Source: Mycolicibacterium tusciae
Lineage (GTDB): Bacteria; Actinomycetota; Actinomycetes; Mycobacteriales; Mycobacteriaceae
Assembly (NCBI RefSeq): GCF_002086795.1
Contig: NZ_MVIM01000016.1
Location: forward strand, 62,001-126,000
Length of the DNA: 64,000 nucleotides
Direction of reading: 5' to 3'
Shown here: positions 1 to 8,446 of the stretch, piece by piece
How positions within the stretch are numbered: position 1 is the stretch's first letter
Layout: each line of letters begins with the position of its first letter
Notes under the pieces: generated by a model
The model's database searches: none
What the model was told of the DNA's origin: nothing
The model's input: only the letters and a program-made list of their open reading frames with translations
Made by a program: the position numbers and the translations under genes

Positions 1-3000
1 TGGATGTCGCTGACCGAGATGCTGCGCGGTACCGACGTGTGGACCCCGTTCGTCGCGCCGAACGCGACGGCCGGCGCCTCGCTGGTGACGGGTTCGGTGG
101 CGGTGCTCGCGACGACGCTGGTTGCCGCTGCCGGGCTGGCGGGGCTGGCGATGCGGTCCATGCCGGCCCGCGGGCGTCTGGTCACCATCCTGCTCGCCGG
201 CGTCACGGTGCTGGCGCTCGGATACTCGGGCGGACTGGGATCGCCGATGGCCCATGCGGTTCAAGCCTTCCTCGATGCGGACGGCACTCCGCTGCGCAAC
301 ATCCACAAACTCGAACCGCTGCTGCGGCTGCCGATCACGCTCGGTCTCGCGCACCTGCTGGGCCGCATACCGTTGCCGGGCAGCGCACCGCGCGCGGTGT
401 GGCGGGATGCGTTCGCCCACCCCGAACGCGACAAGCGGGTGGCGGTCGGCGTCGTCGTACTGGTGGCGGTGACGGCCGCGACGTCGCTGGCCTGGACGGG
501 TCGGCTGACTCCACCGGGGGCGTTCGACGCGATCCCGCAGTACTGGCACGAGACCGCCGACTGGCTCGACGAGCACAACGATTCCGGACGCGTGCTGGTG
601 GCGCCGGGCGCCCCGTTCGCCACCCAGGTGTGGGGCAGCAGCCACGACGAACCGCTGCAGGTGCTGGGCGACAGCGCGTGGGGAGTGCGGGACTCGATCC
701 CGTTGACGCCGCCGGAGACCATTCGCGCCCTGGACTCCGTGCAACGCCTGTTCGCGGCCGGTAGACCGTCTCCTGGATTGGCGGATACCCTTGCCCGGCA
801 AGGCATCTCGTATGTCGTGGTCCGCAATGATCTGGATCCGGAGACGTCGCGGTCGGCTCGACCGATCCTGGTGCACCGCGCGATCGACGGGTCGCCCGGC
901 CTCGAGCGCGTCGCCGCGTTCGGCGATCCGGTCGGGCCCGGCACCCTGCCGGGTTTCATCACAGACAGCGGTCTGCGACCGCGCTATCCCGCCGTGGAGA
1001 TCTACCGGGTGAACCCGGCCACTCCCGCGGCTCCGGTGACGCCCTACGTCGCCGACTCCGATGCGATGGCGCGCGTCGACGGCGCACCCGAGGTCCTGCT
1101 ACGCCTCGACGAGCGGCGCCGCCTCCTGGGACAGCCCCCACTGGGGCCCATGCTGCTGACGGCGGATGCGCAGCGGGCCGGTCTTTCCGTGCCTGCGGGG
1201 ACCGGTGTCGTCGTCACCGACACCCCGCTCGCGCGGGAAACCGACTACGGACGCGTCGACGACCACTCGTCGGCGATCCGGACTCCGGACGATCCGCGCA
1301 ACACATTCAACCGCGTGATGGACTATCCGACCCCGGGCGCCGAGACGGTCTACGGTCAGTGGTCCGGCGGCCGGGTCTCGGTGTCGAGTTCGGCGTCGGA
1401 TTCGACCGCTCTTCCCAACGTCGCACCCGCGACCGGCCCGGCTGCGGCCGTCGACGCGGATTCGTCGACCAGCTGGGTGTCCAACGCGTTGCAGTCGGCG
1501 ATCGGCCAATGGCTTCAGGTCGACTTCGATCATCCGGTCACCAACGCCACCATCACGGTCACCCCGAGCGCCACCGCGGTCGGCTCGCAGGTACGCCGCA
1601 TCGAGATATCGACCGTCAACGGCACCAGCACACTGCGCTTCGACGAAGCGGGTAAGCCGTTGACCGCGGCGCTGCCGTACGGCGAGTCGCCGTGGGTGCG
1701 AATCACCGCCGTCGCCACCGAGGACGGGTCGCCGGGCGTCCAGTTCGGCATCACCGATTTCGCCGTGACCCAATATGACGCGAACGGGTTCGCCCACCCC
1801 GTCGACCTGCGCCACACGGTGGTCGTACCGGAGCCACCCACGGATTCGGCTGTGGCGCAATGGGATCTGGGTTCAGAACTGCTGGGCAGGTCGGGCTGTG
1901 CGCAGAGCCCCGAAGGCATTCGGTGCGCTGCGACCATGGCTCTGTCACCGGAGGAACCGGTGAACCTGAGCCGCACACTGACGGTGCCGGAGCCGATGGC
2001 CGTGACGCCGACCGTATGGGTGCGGGCACGTCAGGGTCCCAACCTCGCCGACCTGGTGCGGGCACCCGGCACTGCGATCGCCACCGGAGACGCGGACCTG
2101 ATCGACGTGCTCGGTTCGGCGTACGCCGCCGCGGACGGCGACCCGGATACGGCGTGGACCGCGCGCCAAGGCGTCGTACAACACAAGTCGCCGCCCACCT
2201 TGACGCTGAGATTGCCCAGCCGCCGCGAGGTGGCCGCCGTCCGGGTGACGCCCAGTTCGTCTGAGCTTCCTGCACATCCGACGCTGGTAGCCGTCGACCT
2301 CGGCGATGGACCGCAGGTGCGCAGGCTGGCCGGCGACGCCGGCGCGCAGACCCTTGACCTCAAAACCCGCGTGACCGACACGGTGAAGGTGTCGATCCTC
2401 GACTGGGACGACATCATCGACCGCACGGCGCTCGGATTCGATCAGCTCAAGCCTCCCGGGTTGGCCGAGGTGACGGCCCTGGACGCGCGGGGTGACCCGA
2501 TCGCGGCGGCCGACGCCGAACGCAACCGCGCGCGGATGATCGAACTACCGTGCGGCCGCGGCCCGATCATCGGTGTCGCCGGTCAGTTCATCCAGACGTC
2601 GATCAGCGCGACGGTCGGTAGCCTGCTCGACGGCGAGCCGGTGACGGCTCAGCCGTGCCAGGCTGGGCCGATCCGGCTGCCCGCCGGTCAGCAGGAACTG
2701 CTGATCAGCCCCGGCGCCGCGTTCACCGCCGACGGCGTCCAGCTCGACGGCCCCCTGGCGAATCGGATCCGTTCGGCGGCAACGGTTCCCGCGCACATCG
2801 ACGCGTGGAGCGCCGACCACCGCGAGGTGAACGTGCCGGCGTCAAACTCGTCGCGGGTGCTGGTCGTCCCGGAAAGCGTGAACCCCGGCTGGATCGCGCA
2901 CCGCGCCGACGGCACCGCGCTGACACCGGTCAAGGTCAACGGCTGGCAGCAGGGCTGGGTGCTGCCGCCGGGCACCGAAGGACCCGTCACACTCACGTTT

Positions 3001-3462
3001 CCGTCGAACGCCCCGTACCGGGCCGGGCTGATCGGCGGTCTCGCCCTGCTGCCGGTGCTGGCGCTGCTGGCCTTCGTACCGGCGCGCCGTCGCACCGAAC
3101 CGAACGAACCCGCGCGGGTGTGGCGGCCGGGAAGGTGGCCGACGAGTGCCGCGGTCCTGGCGGTCGGGGCGCTGATCTCCGGGGTCGCGGGCGTCATCGT
3201 CGTCGGCCTCGCTGTGGGTTTGCGGTATTTGCTGCGCAACCGCGAACGACTCCGCGACACCGTCACGGTCACGACGACCGCCGGCGGGCTCATCCTGGCG
3301 GGGGCCATCCTGAGCCAGTACCCCTGGCGATCGGTCGACGGATACGTCGGTCACTCGGTAGGGGTGCAGCTGCTTGCTCTCGTCTCGGTGGCGATGCTGG
3401 CCGCTTCCGTCGTGCCCGACGATCGCACCCGTTTCACAGCCACGGACACCGCCGAGCCCTAG
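1..3462 (+). CDS. aftD: Alpha-(1->3)-arabinofuranosyltransferase AftD, C-terminal part (5' truncated)
   Basis: The reading frame is open from base 1, so only the last ~1150 residues are present; the family is about 1400 residues, so roughly 250 are missing. AftD is a large membrane GT-C enzyme that adds alpha-1,3 arabinofuranose branches to arabinogalactan and lipoarabinomannan from decaprenyl-phosphoarabinose. Visible here are the end of the membrane core (hydrophobic stretches within about residues 20-160), a long extracytoplasmic part with at least two discoidin/CBM-like beta domains (about 450-600 and 690-820, each with a DxDxxTxW-type start such as DADSSTSW and DGDPDTAW), and three or four C-terminal membrane helices after residue 1000. 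Rv0236c is the recalled M. tuberculosis homologue. The next gene starts 10 nt after the stop, and the stop codon forms part of its promoter. Confidence 0.93.
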   Translation, partial: WMSLTEMLRGTDVWTPFVAPNATAGASLVTGSVAVLATTLVAAAGLAGLAMRSMPARGRLVTILLAGVTVLALGYSGGLGSPMAHAVQAFLDADGTPLRNIHKLEPLLRLPITLGLAHLLGRIPLPGSAPRAVWRDAFAHPERDKRVAVGVVVLVAVTAATSLAWTGRLTPPGAFDAIPQYWHETADWLDEHNDSGRVLVAPGAPFATQVWGSSHDEPLQVLGDSAWGVRDSIPLTPPETIRALDSVQRLFAAGRPSPGLADTLARQGISYVVVRNDLDPETSRSARPILVHRAIDGSPGLERVAAFGDPVGPGTLPGFITDSGLRPRYPAVEIYRVNPATPAAPVTPYVADSDAMARVDGAPEVLLRLDERRRLLGQPPLGPMLLTADAQRAGLSVPAGTGVVVTDTPLARETDYGRVDDHSSAIRTPDDPRNTFNRVMDYPTPGAETVYGQWSGGRVSVSSSASDSTALPNVAPATGPAAAVDADSSTSWVSNALQSAIGQWLQVDFDHPVTNATITVTPSATAVGSQVRRIEISTVNGTSTLRFDEAGKPLTAALPYGESPWVRITAVATEDGSPGVQFGITDFAVTQYDANGFAHPVDLRHTVVVPEPPTDSAVAQWDLGSELLGRSGCAQSPEGIRCAATMALSPEEPVNLSRTLTVPEPMAVTPTVWVRARQGPNLADLVRAPGTAIATGDADLIDVLGSAYAAADGDPDTAWTARQGVVQHKSPPTLTLRLPSRREVAAVRVTPSSSELPAHPTLVAVDLGDGPQVRRLAGDAGAQTLDLKTRVTDTVKVSILDWDDIIDRTALGFDQLKPPGLAEVTALDARGDPIAAADAERNRARMIELPCGRGPIIGVAGQFIQTSISATVGSLLDGEPVTAQPCQAGPIRLPAGQQELLISPGAAFTADGVQLDGPLANRIRSAATVPAHIDAWSADHREVNVPASNSSRVLVVPESVNPGWIAHRADGTALTPVKVNGWQQGWVLPPGTEGPVTLTFPSNAPYRAGLIGGLALLPVLALLAFVPARRRTEPNEPARVWRPGRWPTSAAVLAVGALISGVAGVIVVGLAVGLRYLLRNRERLRDTVTVTTTAGGLILAGAILSQYPWRSVDGYVGHSVGVQLLALVSVAMLAASVVPDDRTRFTATDTAEP

Positions 3463-3465
3463 CAT
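3460..3465 (+). promoter_or_regulatory. -10 element for leaderless php
   Basis: TAGCAT, which includes the TAG stop of aftD, lies 7 nt before the GTG at 3473. A TANNNT hexamer placed 6-7 nt before a start codon is the mycobacterial leaderless arrangement. No Shine-Dalgarno sequence precedes this GTG, so the element decides the start. Confidence 0.55.
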
Positions 3466-3472
3466 CGGCTAT

Positions 3473-4444
3473 GTGCCGCAGCTGAATACCGCCCGGGGCG
3501 AGATCACCACCACCGACTTGGGCGTCACGCTCATGCACGAACACGTCTTCGTGCTGTCTCCGGAGATCCACAACAACTTCCCCGAAGTCTGGGGCGATGA
3601 GGCCAAGCGTCAGGCCGACGCGGTCACGCGGCTCAATGAGCTCAAGGCGCGCGGTGTCGACACCATCGTGGACCTCACCGTCATCGGGCTCGGTCGATAC
3701 ATTCCGCGCATCGCGCAGATCGCCGAACAGACCGACCTCAACATCGTCGTGGCCACCGGCGTCTACACCTACAACGACGTGCCGATGTACTTCCACTTCA
3801 GCGGACCCGAAACCCCGCTGGGCGAGCCGATGGTCGACATGTTCGTCAGCGACATCGAGAACGGTATTGCGGGCACCGGCATCAAGGCCGCGATCCTCAA
3901 GTGCGCCACCGACGAACCGGGAGTGACGCCCGGAGTGGAGCGGGTGCTGCGCGCGGTCGCGCAGGCGCACCGACGCACGGGTGTGCCGATCTCGACGCAC
4001 ACCCACGCGGCGACCCGTCGCGGTCTTGAACAGCAAGCGATCTTCGCAGAGGAAGGCGTCGACCTGTCCCGAGTCGTCATCGGCCACTCCGGCGATTCCA
4101 CCGACCTCGGCTACCTCACCGAGCTCGTCGAGGCAGGCTCCTACATCGGGATGGACCGGTTCGGCGTCGACGTCTTCCTCGGTTTCGAGGAGCGCGTCAA
4201 CACCGTGGCGCAGATGTGCGAGCGCGGCCATGCCGACAAGATGGTGCTCTCCCACGACGCTGCGTGCCTGATGGACTGGCTGCCGGAGGACATGGTCCCG
4301 GTGGTGATGCCGAACTGGCATTACCTGCACATCCACAACGACGTCATCCCGGCGCTGAAGGAGCGTGGCGTCACCGACGAACAGCTCACCACGATGCTCG
4401 TCGACAATCCGCGCCGGATCTTCGAAACCCGGGGCGCCTACTGA
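3473..4444 (+). CDS. php: Phosphotriesterase-like lactonase (PLL family)
   Basis: Protein of 323 aa in the amidohydrolase-type phosphotriesterase family, close to M. tuberculosis Php (Rv0230c). Binuclear-metal ligands are visible: HxH in LMHEHVF (H22, H24), the carboxylated lysine in ILKCATDE (K143), histidines in STHTHAAT (about 176) and VIGHSGD (H205), and aspartate in LSHDAAC (D262). Family members of this PLL branch hydrolyse lactones, including N-acyl-homoserine lactones, with weak organophosphate activity. The GTG start was chosen because residues MPQLNTARGEI match the known family N-terminus and because of the leaderless -10 just upstream. The stop overlaps the ATG of the next ligase gene by one base (TGATG), so the two are probably translated together. 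The natural substrate is not known. Confidence 0.9.
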   Translation: MPQLNTARGEITTTDLGVTLMHEHVFVLSPEIHNNFPEVWGDEAKRQADAVTRLNELKARGVDTIVDLTVIGLGRYIPRIAQIAEQTDLNIVVATGVYTYNDVPMYFHFSGPETPLGEPMVDMFVSDIENGIAGTGIKAAILKCATDEPGVTPGVERVLRAVAQAHRRTGVPISTHTHAATRRGLEQQAIFAEEGVDLSRVVIGHSGDSTDLGYLTELVEAGSYIGMDRFGVDVFLGFEERVNTVAQMCERGHADKMVLSHDAACLMDWLPEDMVPVVMPNWHYLHIHNDVIPALKERGVTDEQLTTMLVDNPRRIFETRGAY

Positions 4445-5916
4445 TGGCTGACGTTCCACCCATCCCGACGCAGTTCTCCACCCTCGCCGAATCTGATCCC
4501 GACGCGCCTGCAGTCACGTGTACCGGCCGCACGATCACACGCCGCGAGCTCGACGCGTCGACCAACCGGCTCGCTCGCGCCTACGGCGAACTCGGTGTCG
4601 GACAGGGCGATTACGTCACGATCGTCATGCCCAACTCGATTGAGTGGGTGGAGGCGGTGATGGCATGCTGGAAGCTGGGTGCGGTGCCGCAGCCGCTGTC
4701 CGCCCGCCTGCCCGACATCGAGTTGGCTGCGCTGCTGGAGCTGCGACCACCGGCCCTGCTTGTCGGACGGGAGGACCCCAACGGCGTGACGCCCAGCCTG
4801 GCAGCCGATTTCGCGCCCGACGAATCGGTGTCCGACGCGCCGTTACCCGAGGCGGTGTCACCGGTCTTCAAGGCCATGGCGTCCGGTGGCAGCACCGGCA
4901 GGCCCAAGCTGATCGAGGCCGGTGGCGACACGCGCTTCCCTGCTGCCGCCGGTTACCCGCTTGGCGCGCAGGATGGCGACGTCAACCTCGTCTCGGTGCC
5001 GCTGTCACACAACACGGGCTTCACCACCTTCACGATCGGCCTGGTGCAGGGTCATCATCTGGTGCTCATGCCGCGGTTCGACCCGCACGAGTTCCTGCAG
5101 TTGGTCACCGAATACCGCGTCACGTTCTTGGCGACGGTGCCGACGATCATGCAGCGGCTGCTGCCGGTGTACCGGGCGGCCCTGGACGCCGGGACCTACG
5201 ACCTGTCCTCCATCCGGCGGTTCTGGCACCTGGCGGCACCGTGCCCGCCGGCGATCAAGCAGGCGTGGATCGACATCCTCGGACCCGACGTGGTCTGGGA
5301 ACTGTACGGCGGCACCGAATTACAGGCGCTGACGTTCATCTCCGGCGACCAGTGGCTGACCCATCCGGGGTCGGTCGGCGTGGTGGTCGCCGGCGAGATG
5401 AAGGTGCTCGACGACGACGGGAACGAGTGCCCGCCCGGCGTGACCGGCGAGATCTACATGCGGCGCTCGCCGGGAACCTCGCCGACGTACCGCTACATCG
5501 GCGCCACCGCGAAACAACGCGACGGCTGGGATTCGCTGGGCGATCTCGGCTACTTCGACGAGGACGGCTTCCTGTATCTCAACGACCGCCGCGTGGACAT
5601 GTTCACCGTCGGCGGCCGCAACGTCTACCCCGCCGAGATCGAGTCGGCGCTGTCGGCGCACCCGGATGTGTTGTCCTGTCTGGTGGTTGGCATACCGCAT
5701 GAGGATCTGGGGCAGGTGCCGCATGCGATCGTGCAGGGCAACGGCATCGATGAGGATGCCGTGATCGCGTTTCTGAGCGAGCGCGTCGCGGGATACAAGC
5801 TGCCGCGCACGGTGGAGTTCAGCGATACCCCGCTGCGCGACGATGCGGGTAAGGCGCGACGGTCCGCGGTACGCGACGAGGTCATCGCGCGATTGCAGGC
5901 TCCGTCACATCGTTGA
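4444..5916 (+). CDS. Acyl-CoA synthetase / AMP-dependent acid-CoA ligase
   Basis: 490-aa ANL-superfamily ligase that should adenylate a carboxylic acid and transfer it to CoA. The phosphate-binding loop is SGGSTGRPK (residues about 141-149), followed by the YGGTE motif (about 287) and a C-terminal domain with DRRVDMFTVGGRN near residue 385. Overall form resembles the bile-acid/benzoate-CoA ligase side of the family more than long-chain FadDs. The ATG overlaps the php stop codon, so it is the second gene of a two-gene operon; a lactone-opening enzyme coupled to an acid-activating enzyme suggests sequential use of a hydroxy acid (inference). Its 3' end overlaps the convergent acyltransferase gene by 35 bp. 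The substrate cannot be read from sequence. Confidence 0.85.
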   Translation: MADVPPIPTQFSTLAESDPDAPAVTCTGRTITRRELDASTNRLARAYGELGVGQGDYVTIVMPNSIEWVEAVMACWKLGAVPQPLSARLPDIELAALLELRPPALLVGREDPNGVTPSLAADFAPDESVSDAPLPEAVSPVFKAMASGGSTGRPKLIEAGGDTRFPAAAGYPLGAQDGDVNLVSVPLSHNTGFTTFTIGLVQGHHLVLMPRFDPHEFLQLVTEYRVTFLATVPTIMQRLLPVYRAALDAGTYDLSSIRRFWHLAAPCPPAIKQAWIDILGPDVVWELYGGTELQALTFISGDQWLTHPGSVGVVVAGEMKVLDDDGNECPPGVTGEIYMRRSPGTSPTYRYIGATAKQRDGWDSLGDLGYFDEDGFLYLNDRRVDMFTVGGRNVYPAEIESALSAHPDVLSCLVVGIPHEDLGQVPHAIVQGNGIDEDAVIAFLSERVAGYKLPRTVEFSDTPLRDDAGKARRSAVRDEVIARLQAPSHR

Positions 5917-7084
5917 CCGAACTGTCAAGCGGCGTCGGATCGTTTCGTCTCTCCCAGCGCCGCAACGCGTTTCGGCATGGCGACTCGACCAGCGCGTAGC
6001 TCACGGCCGCGATGGCGAACCCGAACACCACCGTCAGCACGAGCACGATCGGCATGTGCCCGTTGAAGGCGAACTCGCCGATGACCGGGAACACCATCGC
6101 CAGCGCCGCGAGGTGCCAGACGAACAGGCCGTAGGACCATCGGCCGAGCGTCACCATCGTCGGGCTGCCCAGCAGGCGGTGTGAGGTGTCGGGCCGGTCC
6201 AGCACCAGCGGGGCGATCAAGGCGCCGGCGACGACCGCACCCATCGCGGTCTTCACGATGAACTGGCTCACCGTGCCCGGCGTCAGCCCCTCGGGACCGG
6301 CGATCGGTGACGCGGCCACCGCGAACGCGACGACCGCGATGCCTGCCATCAGCACGCGCCTCCTGGCCAGCCGGTGCGCCCACCCGACGGGCGTCACGGT
6401 CAACTCGGCCAGCAGCATGCCCGCGGCGAACCAGGAGAAGAACGCGGGCGGCCAGTTCAGCGGGTTGACGCCGTAGGGCGCGGAGACAGGGCTGGCCCCA
6501 ACCAGCACAGCCCAGGCGAAACTCGCCACCGCCGTCGCCGCGATGACGGGGATTCGGGTCCGCACCGGCAGGCGTCGCGCCAGCAGCGCCAGGAACGGCA
6601 GCGCGAGATAGAACGCCACTTCGACCGACAGGCTCCACATCTGGGTGAGGCCCGCGGTCAGCGTCAGCGGCACATATATCTGAGTCAGCGTCAGGTTGGC
6701 CAGCCAAACCGTCAGGTCGGCCTTGGCCTCCGGCAGCAACGTGAGGATCACCACGACCGCAACCAGATAGCCGGGCATGATGCGCACGATCCGTGATCGC
6801 AGGTAGTGCCCCGTCGGCGGCTTGGGCCGCAGACCGCGGGCCGCGGCGGCGTGACCACGCCACAGCAGGAAGCCCGAGAGCGCGAAGAACACCGCGACCG
6901 CGAGGTCGAATCTGCCGAAGAACCGGCCGGTGATCCCGCCGGTGTGACCGGTCTGGAAAGCCACGTGGGTGACGACGACGCCGACCGCCGCGCAGGCCCG
7001 CATGCCCTCGACGGCGGGCAGGAATCCACGCGTTCCGCCGACGGCGTTTTCGGCGCCGCCGGAGTCACTGGTGGAATCCGTCAC
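5882..7084 (-). CDS. Integral membrane acyltransferase, acyltransferase_3 family (Rv0228-like)
   Basis: About 400 aa with roughly ten hydrophobic segments. The N-terminal region GFLPAVEGMRACAAVGVVVTH has the family arrangement: an R/E-rich motif before helix 1 and the conserved catalytic-type histidine at the helix end, then FFALSGFLLWR. Such enzymes O-acylate sugars or lipids in the envelope. Position between php and the DUF3068 gene matches Rv0228. The start is uncertain: GTG at 7084 (MTDSTSD) is preferred by length, but an ATG at 7168 is also in frame and neither has a clear Shine-Dalgarno. It is divergent from the DUF3068 gene. Substrate unknown. Confidence 0.82.
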   Translation of the reverse strand: MTDSTSDSGGAENAVGGTRGFLPAVEGMRACAAVGVVVTHVAFQTGHTGGITGRFFGRFDLAVAVFFALSGFLLWRGHAAAARGLRPKPPTGHYLRSRIVRIMPGYLVAVVVILTLLPEAKADLTVWLANLTLTQIYVPLTLTAGLTQMWSLSVEVAFYLALPFLALLARRLPVRTRIPVIAATAVASFAWAVLVGASPVSAPYGVNPLNWPPAFFSWFAAGMLLAELTVTPVGWAHRLARRRVLMAGIAVVAFAVAASPIAGPEGLTPGTVSQFIVKTAMGAVVAGALIAPLVLDRPDTSHRLLGSPTMVTLGRWSYGLFVWHLAALAMVFPVIGEFAFNGHMPIVLVLTVVFGFAIAAVSYALVESPCRNALRRWERRNDPTPLDSSVNDVTEPAIAR

Positions 7085-7187
7085 GACAAACAGTGTGCCG
7101 GGAGGAGGGAAAGGCGCTGAATACGGGTACTCGGGCCGCTCATGGTTGGCTGCACTCGGAGTGAACATCCAACTTAACTTGTGCTGT

Positions 7188-7193
7188 TAGGGT
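7188..7193 (+). promoter_or_regulatory. -10 promoter element for the DUF3068 gene
   Basis: TAGGGT lies 42 nt before the TTG start at 7236. The resulting transcript would carry a short leader with the strong ribosome site GGAGG at about 7224-7228. No convincing -35 box is visible. Confidence 0.4.
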
Positions 7194-7235
7194 CGAACGG
7201 GTTTGCGGGACTCCCGCAGGTGAAGGAGGCACGGT

Positions 7236-8432
7236 TTGAACCGCGCAGTGGCGCTCCGTATCGCGGCTTGCGGCATTATGGGGCTGGGCGCTGGCTTGTT
7301 GATCGCCGCGCTCTTGCTGTCGACCTATACCCTCGGGAAGATCGCGAAGGTTCCGCTGAACCTGGACGCCACACTGATCAGTGATGGCACCGGGGAGGCG
7401 TTCGATCCGGCCTCGCTGAACCGGGAGAAGTTCGTCATCGACCGTGATGTCCCGCTGGCGCTGCAGGAGCAGGTCTCCGTCGAGGCGCCCTCGAACGCGG
7501 ACGTGGTGACACTGCAGGTCGGCAGCACGCTGCGCCGCACCGACAAGCAGAAGGACGAGGGCCTGCTGCTCGCGCTGGTCGACACCGTCACGGTCAATCG
7601 CGAGACTGCCGAAGCGGTCTCGAGTGAGAGCAATCCCGGCGGTGCGGTCCAGAAGCCGCGTTCCATCGACGACGACCAGCCGCCGACCAATATCGCGTTG
7701 CCGCACGAGGGGCTGACGTACCGGTTCCCGTTCGACACCGAGAAACGGACGTATTCCGTCTTCGACCCGATCGCGCAGAAGCCGTTCGACGCCAACTACG
7801 ACGGCGAGGAAGACGTGAACGGGCTGACGACCTACCGGTTCAGCCAGAACGTCGGCTACGACTCCGACGGCAAGCTCGTCGAGCCGATCAAGTACTCGTC
7901 ACTGCTCGACGACGACGCCGACAGTGAGGTCACCGCCCCCGCCGCGATGTGGGGTGTCCCCGGCGAACCCGACGAGCGGATCACGATGTCGCGCTATTAC
8001 GCCGCGCAGCGCACGTTCTGGGTGGATCCGGTGTCGGGCACCATCGTCAAGAAAGAGGACCACGGCTACCACTACTACGCACGTGAGCCGCTCAGGCCTG
8101 AGGTGACCTTCGTCAACTTCAAGGTCGGCTACAACGAGGAGACCATAGAGTCCCAGGTCGCGACTGCCAGAGGCGAGCGGGACCGGGTGGGGCTGTGGGG
8201 GCGCATCCTGCCGATCACCTTCATCGCCATCGGCCTGGTGTCACTGGTCGGCGGTGCGCTGTTGGGATCGTTCAGCCTGCGGGCGGAGTCCGCCCTCATC
8301 GATCCCGGACTCGACGAGGCCGATCACAGCTTCTTCGACACGCAGGGGATGCAGGTGCCGGGCGCCGAGGCCAAGACCGAGAAGCTGCCCGCGCAGAAGC
8401 CGACCGATCTGCCGCCGGACAGACCGGTCTGA
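7236..8432 (+). CDS. DUF3068 / PorA-family membrane-anchored protein (Rv0227c-like)
   Basis: 398 aa with a membrane helix at the N-terminus (about residues 8-32), a large extracytoplasmic region of about 280 residues, and a second helix near residues 325-350 followed by a short charged, proline-rich cytoplasmic tail. This two-anchor form and the DUF3068 sequence match Rv0227c, an envelope protein of unknown function conserved across mycolate-containing bacteria. The TTG start was selected because AAGGAGG lies 7-8 nt upstream and the hydrophobic segment follows directly. It is the first gene of a probable operon with the following GT-C-like membrane protein, which begins within 15 nt of its stop. 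Confidence 0.88.
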   Translation: MNRAVALRIAACGIMGLGAGLLIAALLLSTYTLGKIAKVPLNLDATLISDGTGEAFDPASLNREKFVIDRDVPLALQEQVSVEAPSNADVVTLQVGSTLRRTDKQKDEGLLLALVDTVTVNRETAEAVSSESNPGGAVQKPRSIDDDQPPTNIALPHEGLTYRFPFDTEKRTYSVFDPIAQKPFDANYDGEEDVNGLTTYRFSQNVGYDSDGKLVEPIKYSSLLDDDADSEVTAPAAMWGVPGEPDERITMSRYYAAQRTFWVDPVSGTIVKKEDHGYHYYAREPLRPEVTFVNFKVGYNEETIESQVATARGERDRVGLWGRILPITFIAIGLVSLVGGALLGSFSLRAESALIDPGLDEADHSFFDTQGMQVPGAEAKTEKLPAQKPTDLPPDRPV

Positions 8433-8446
8433 CCGCGCGTTACACG

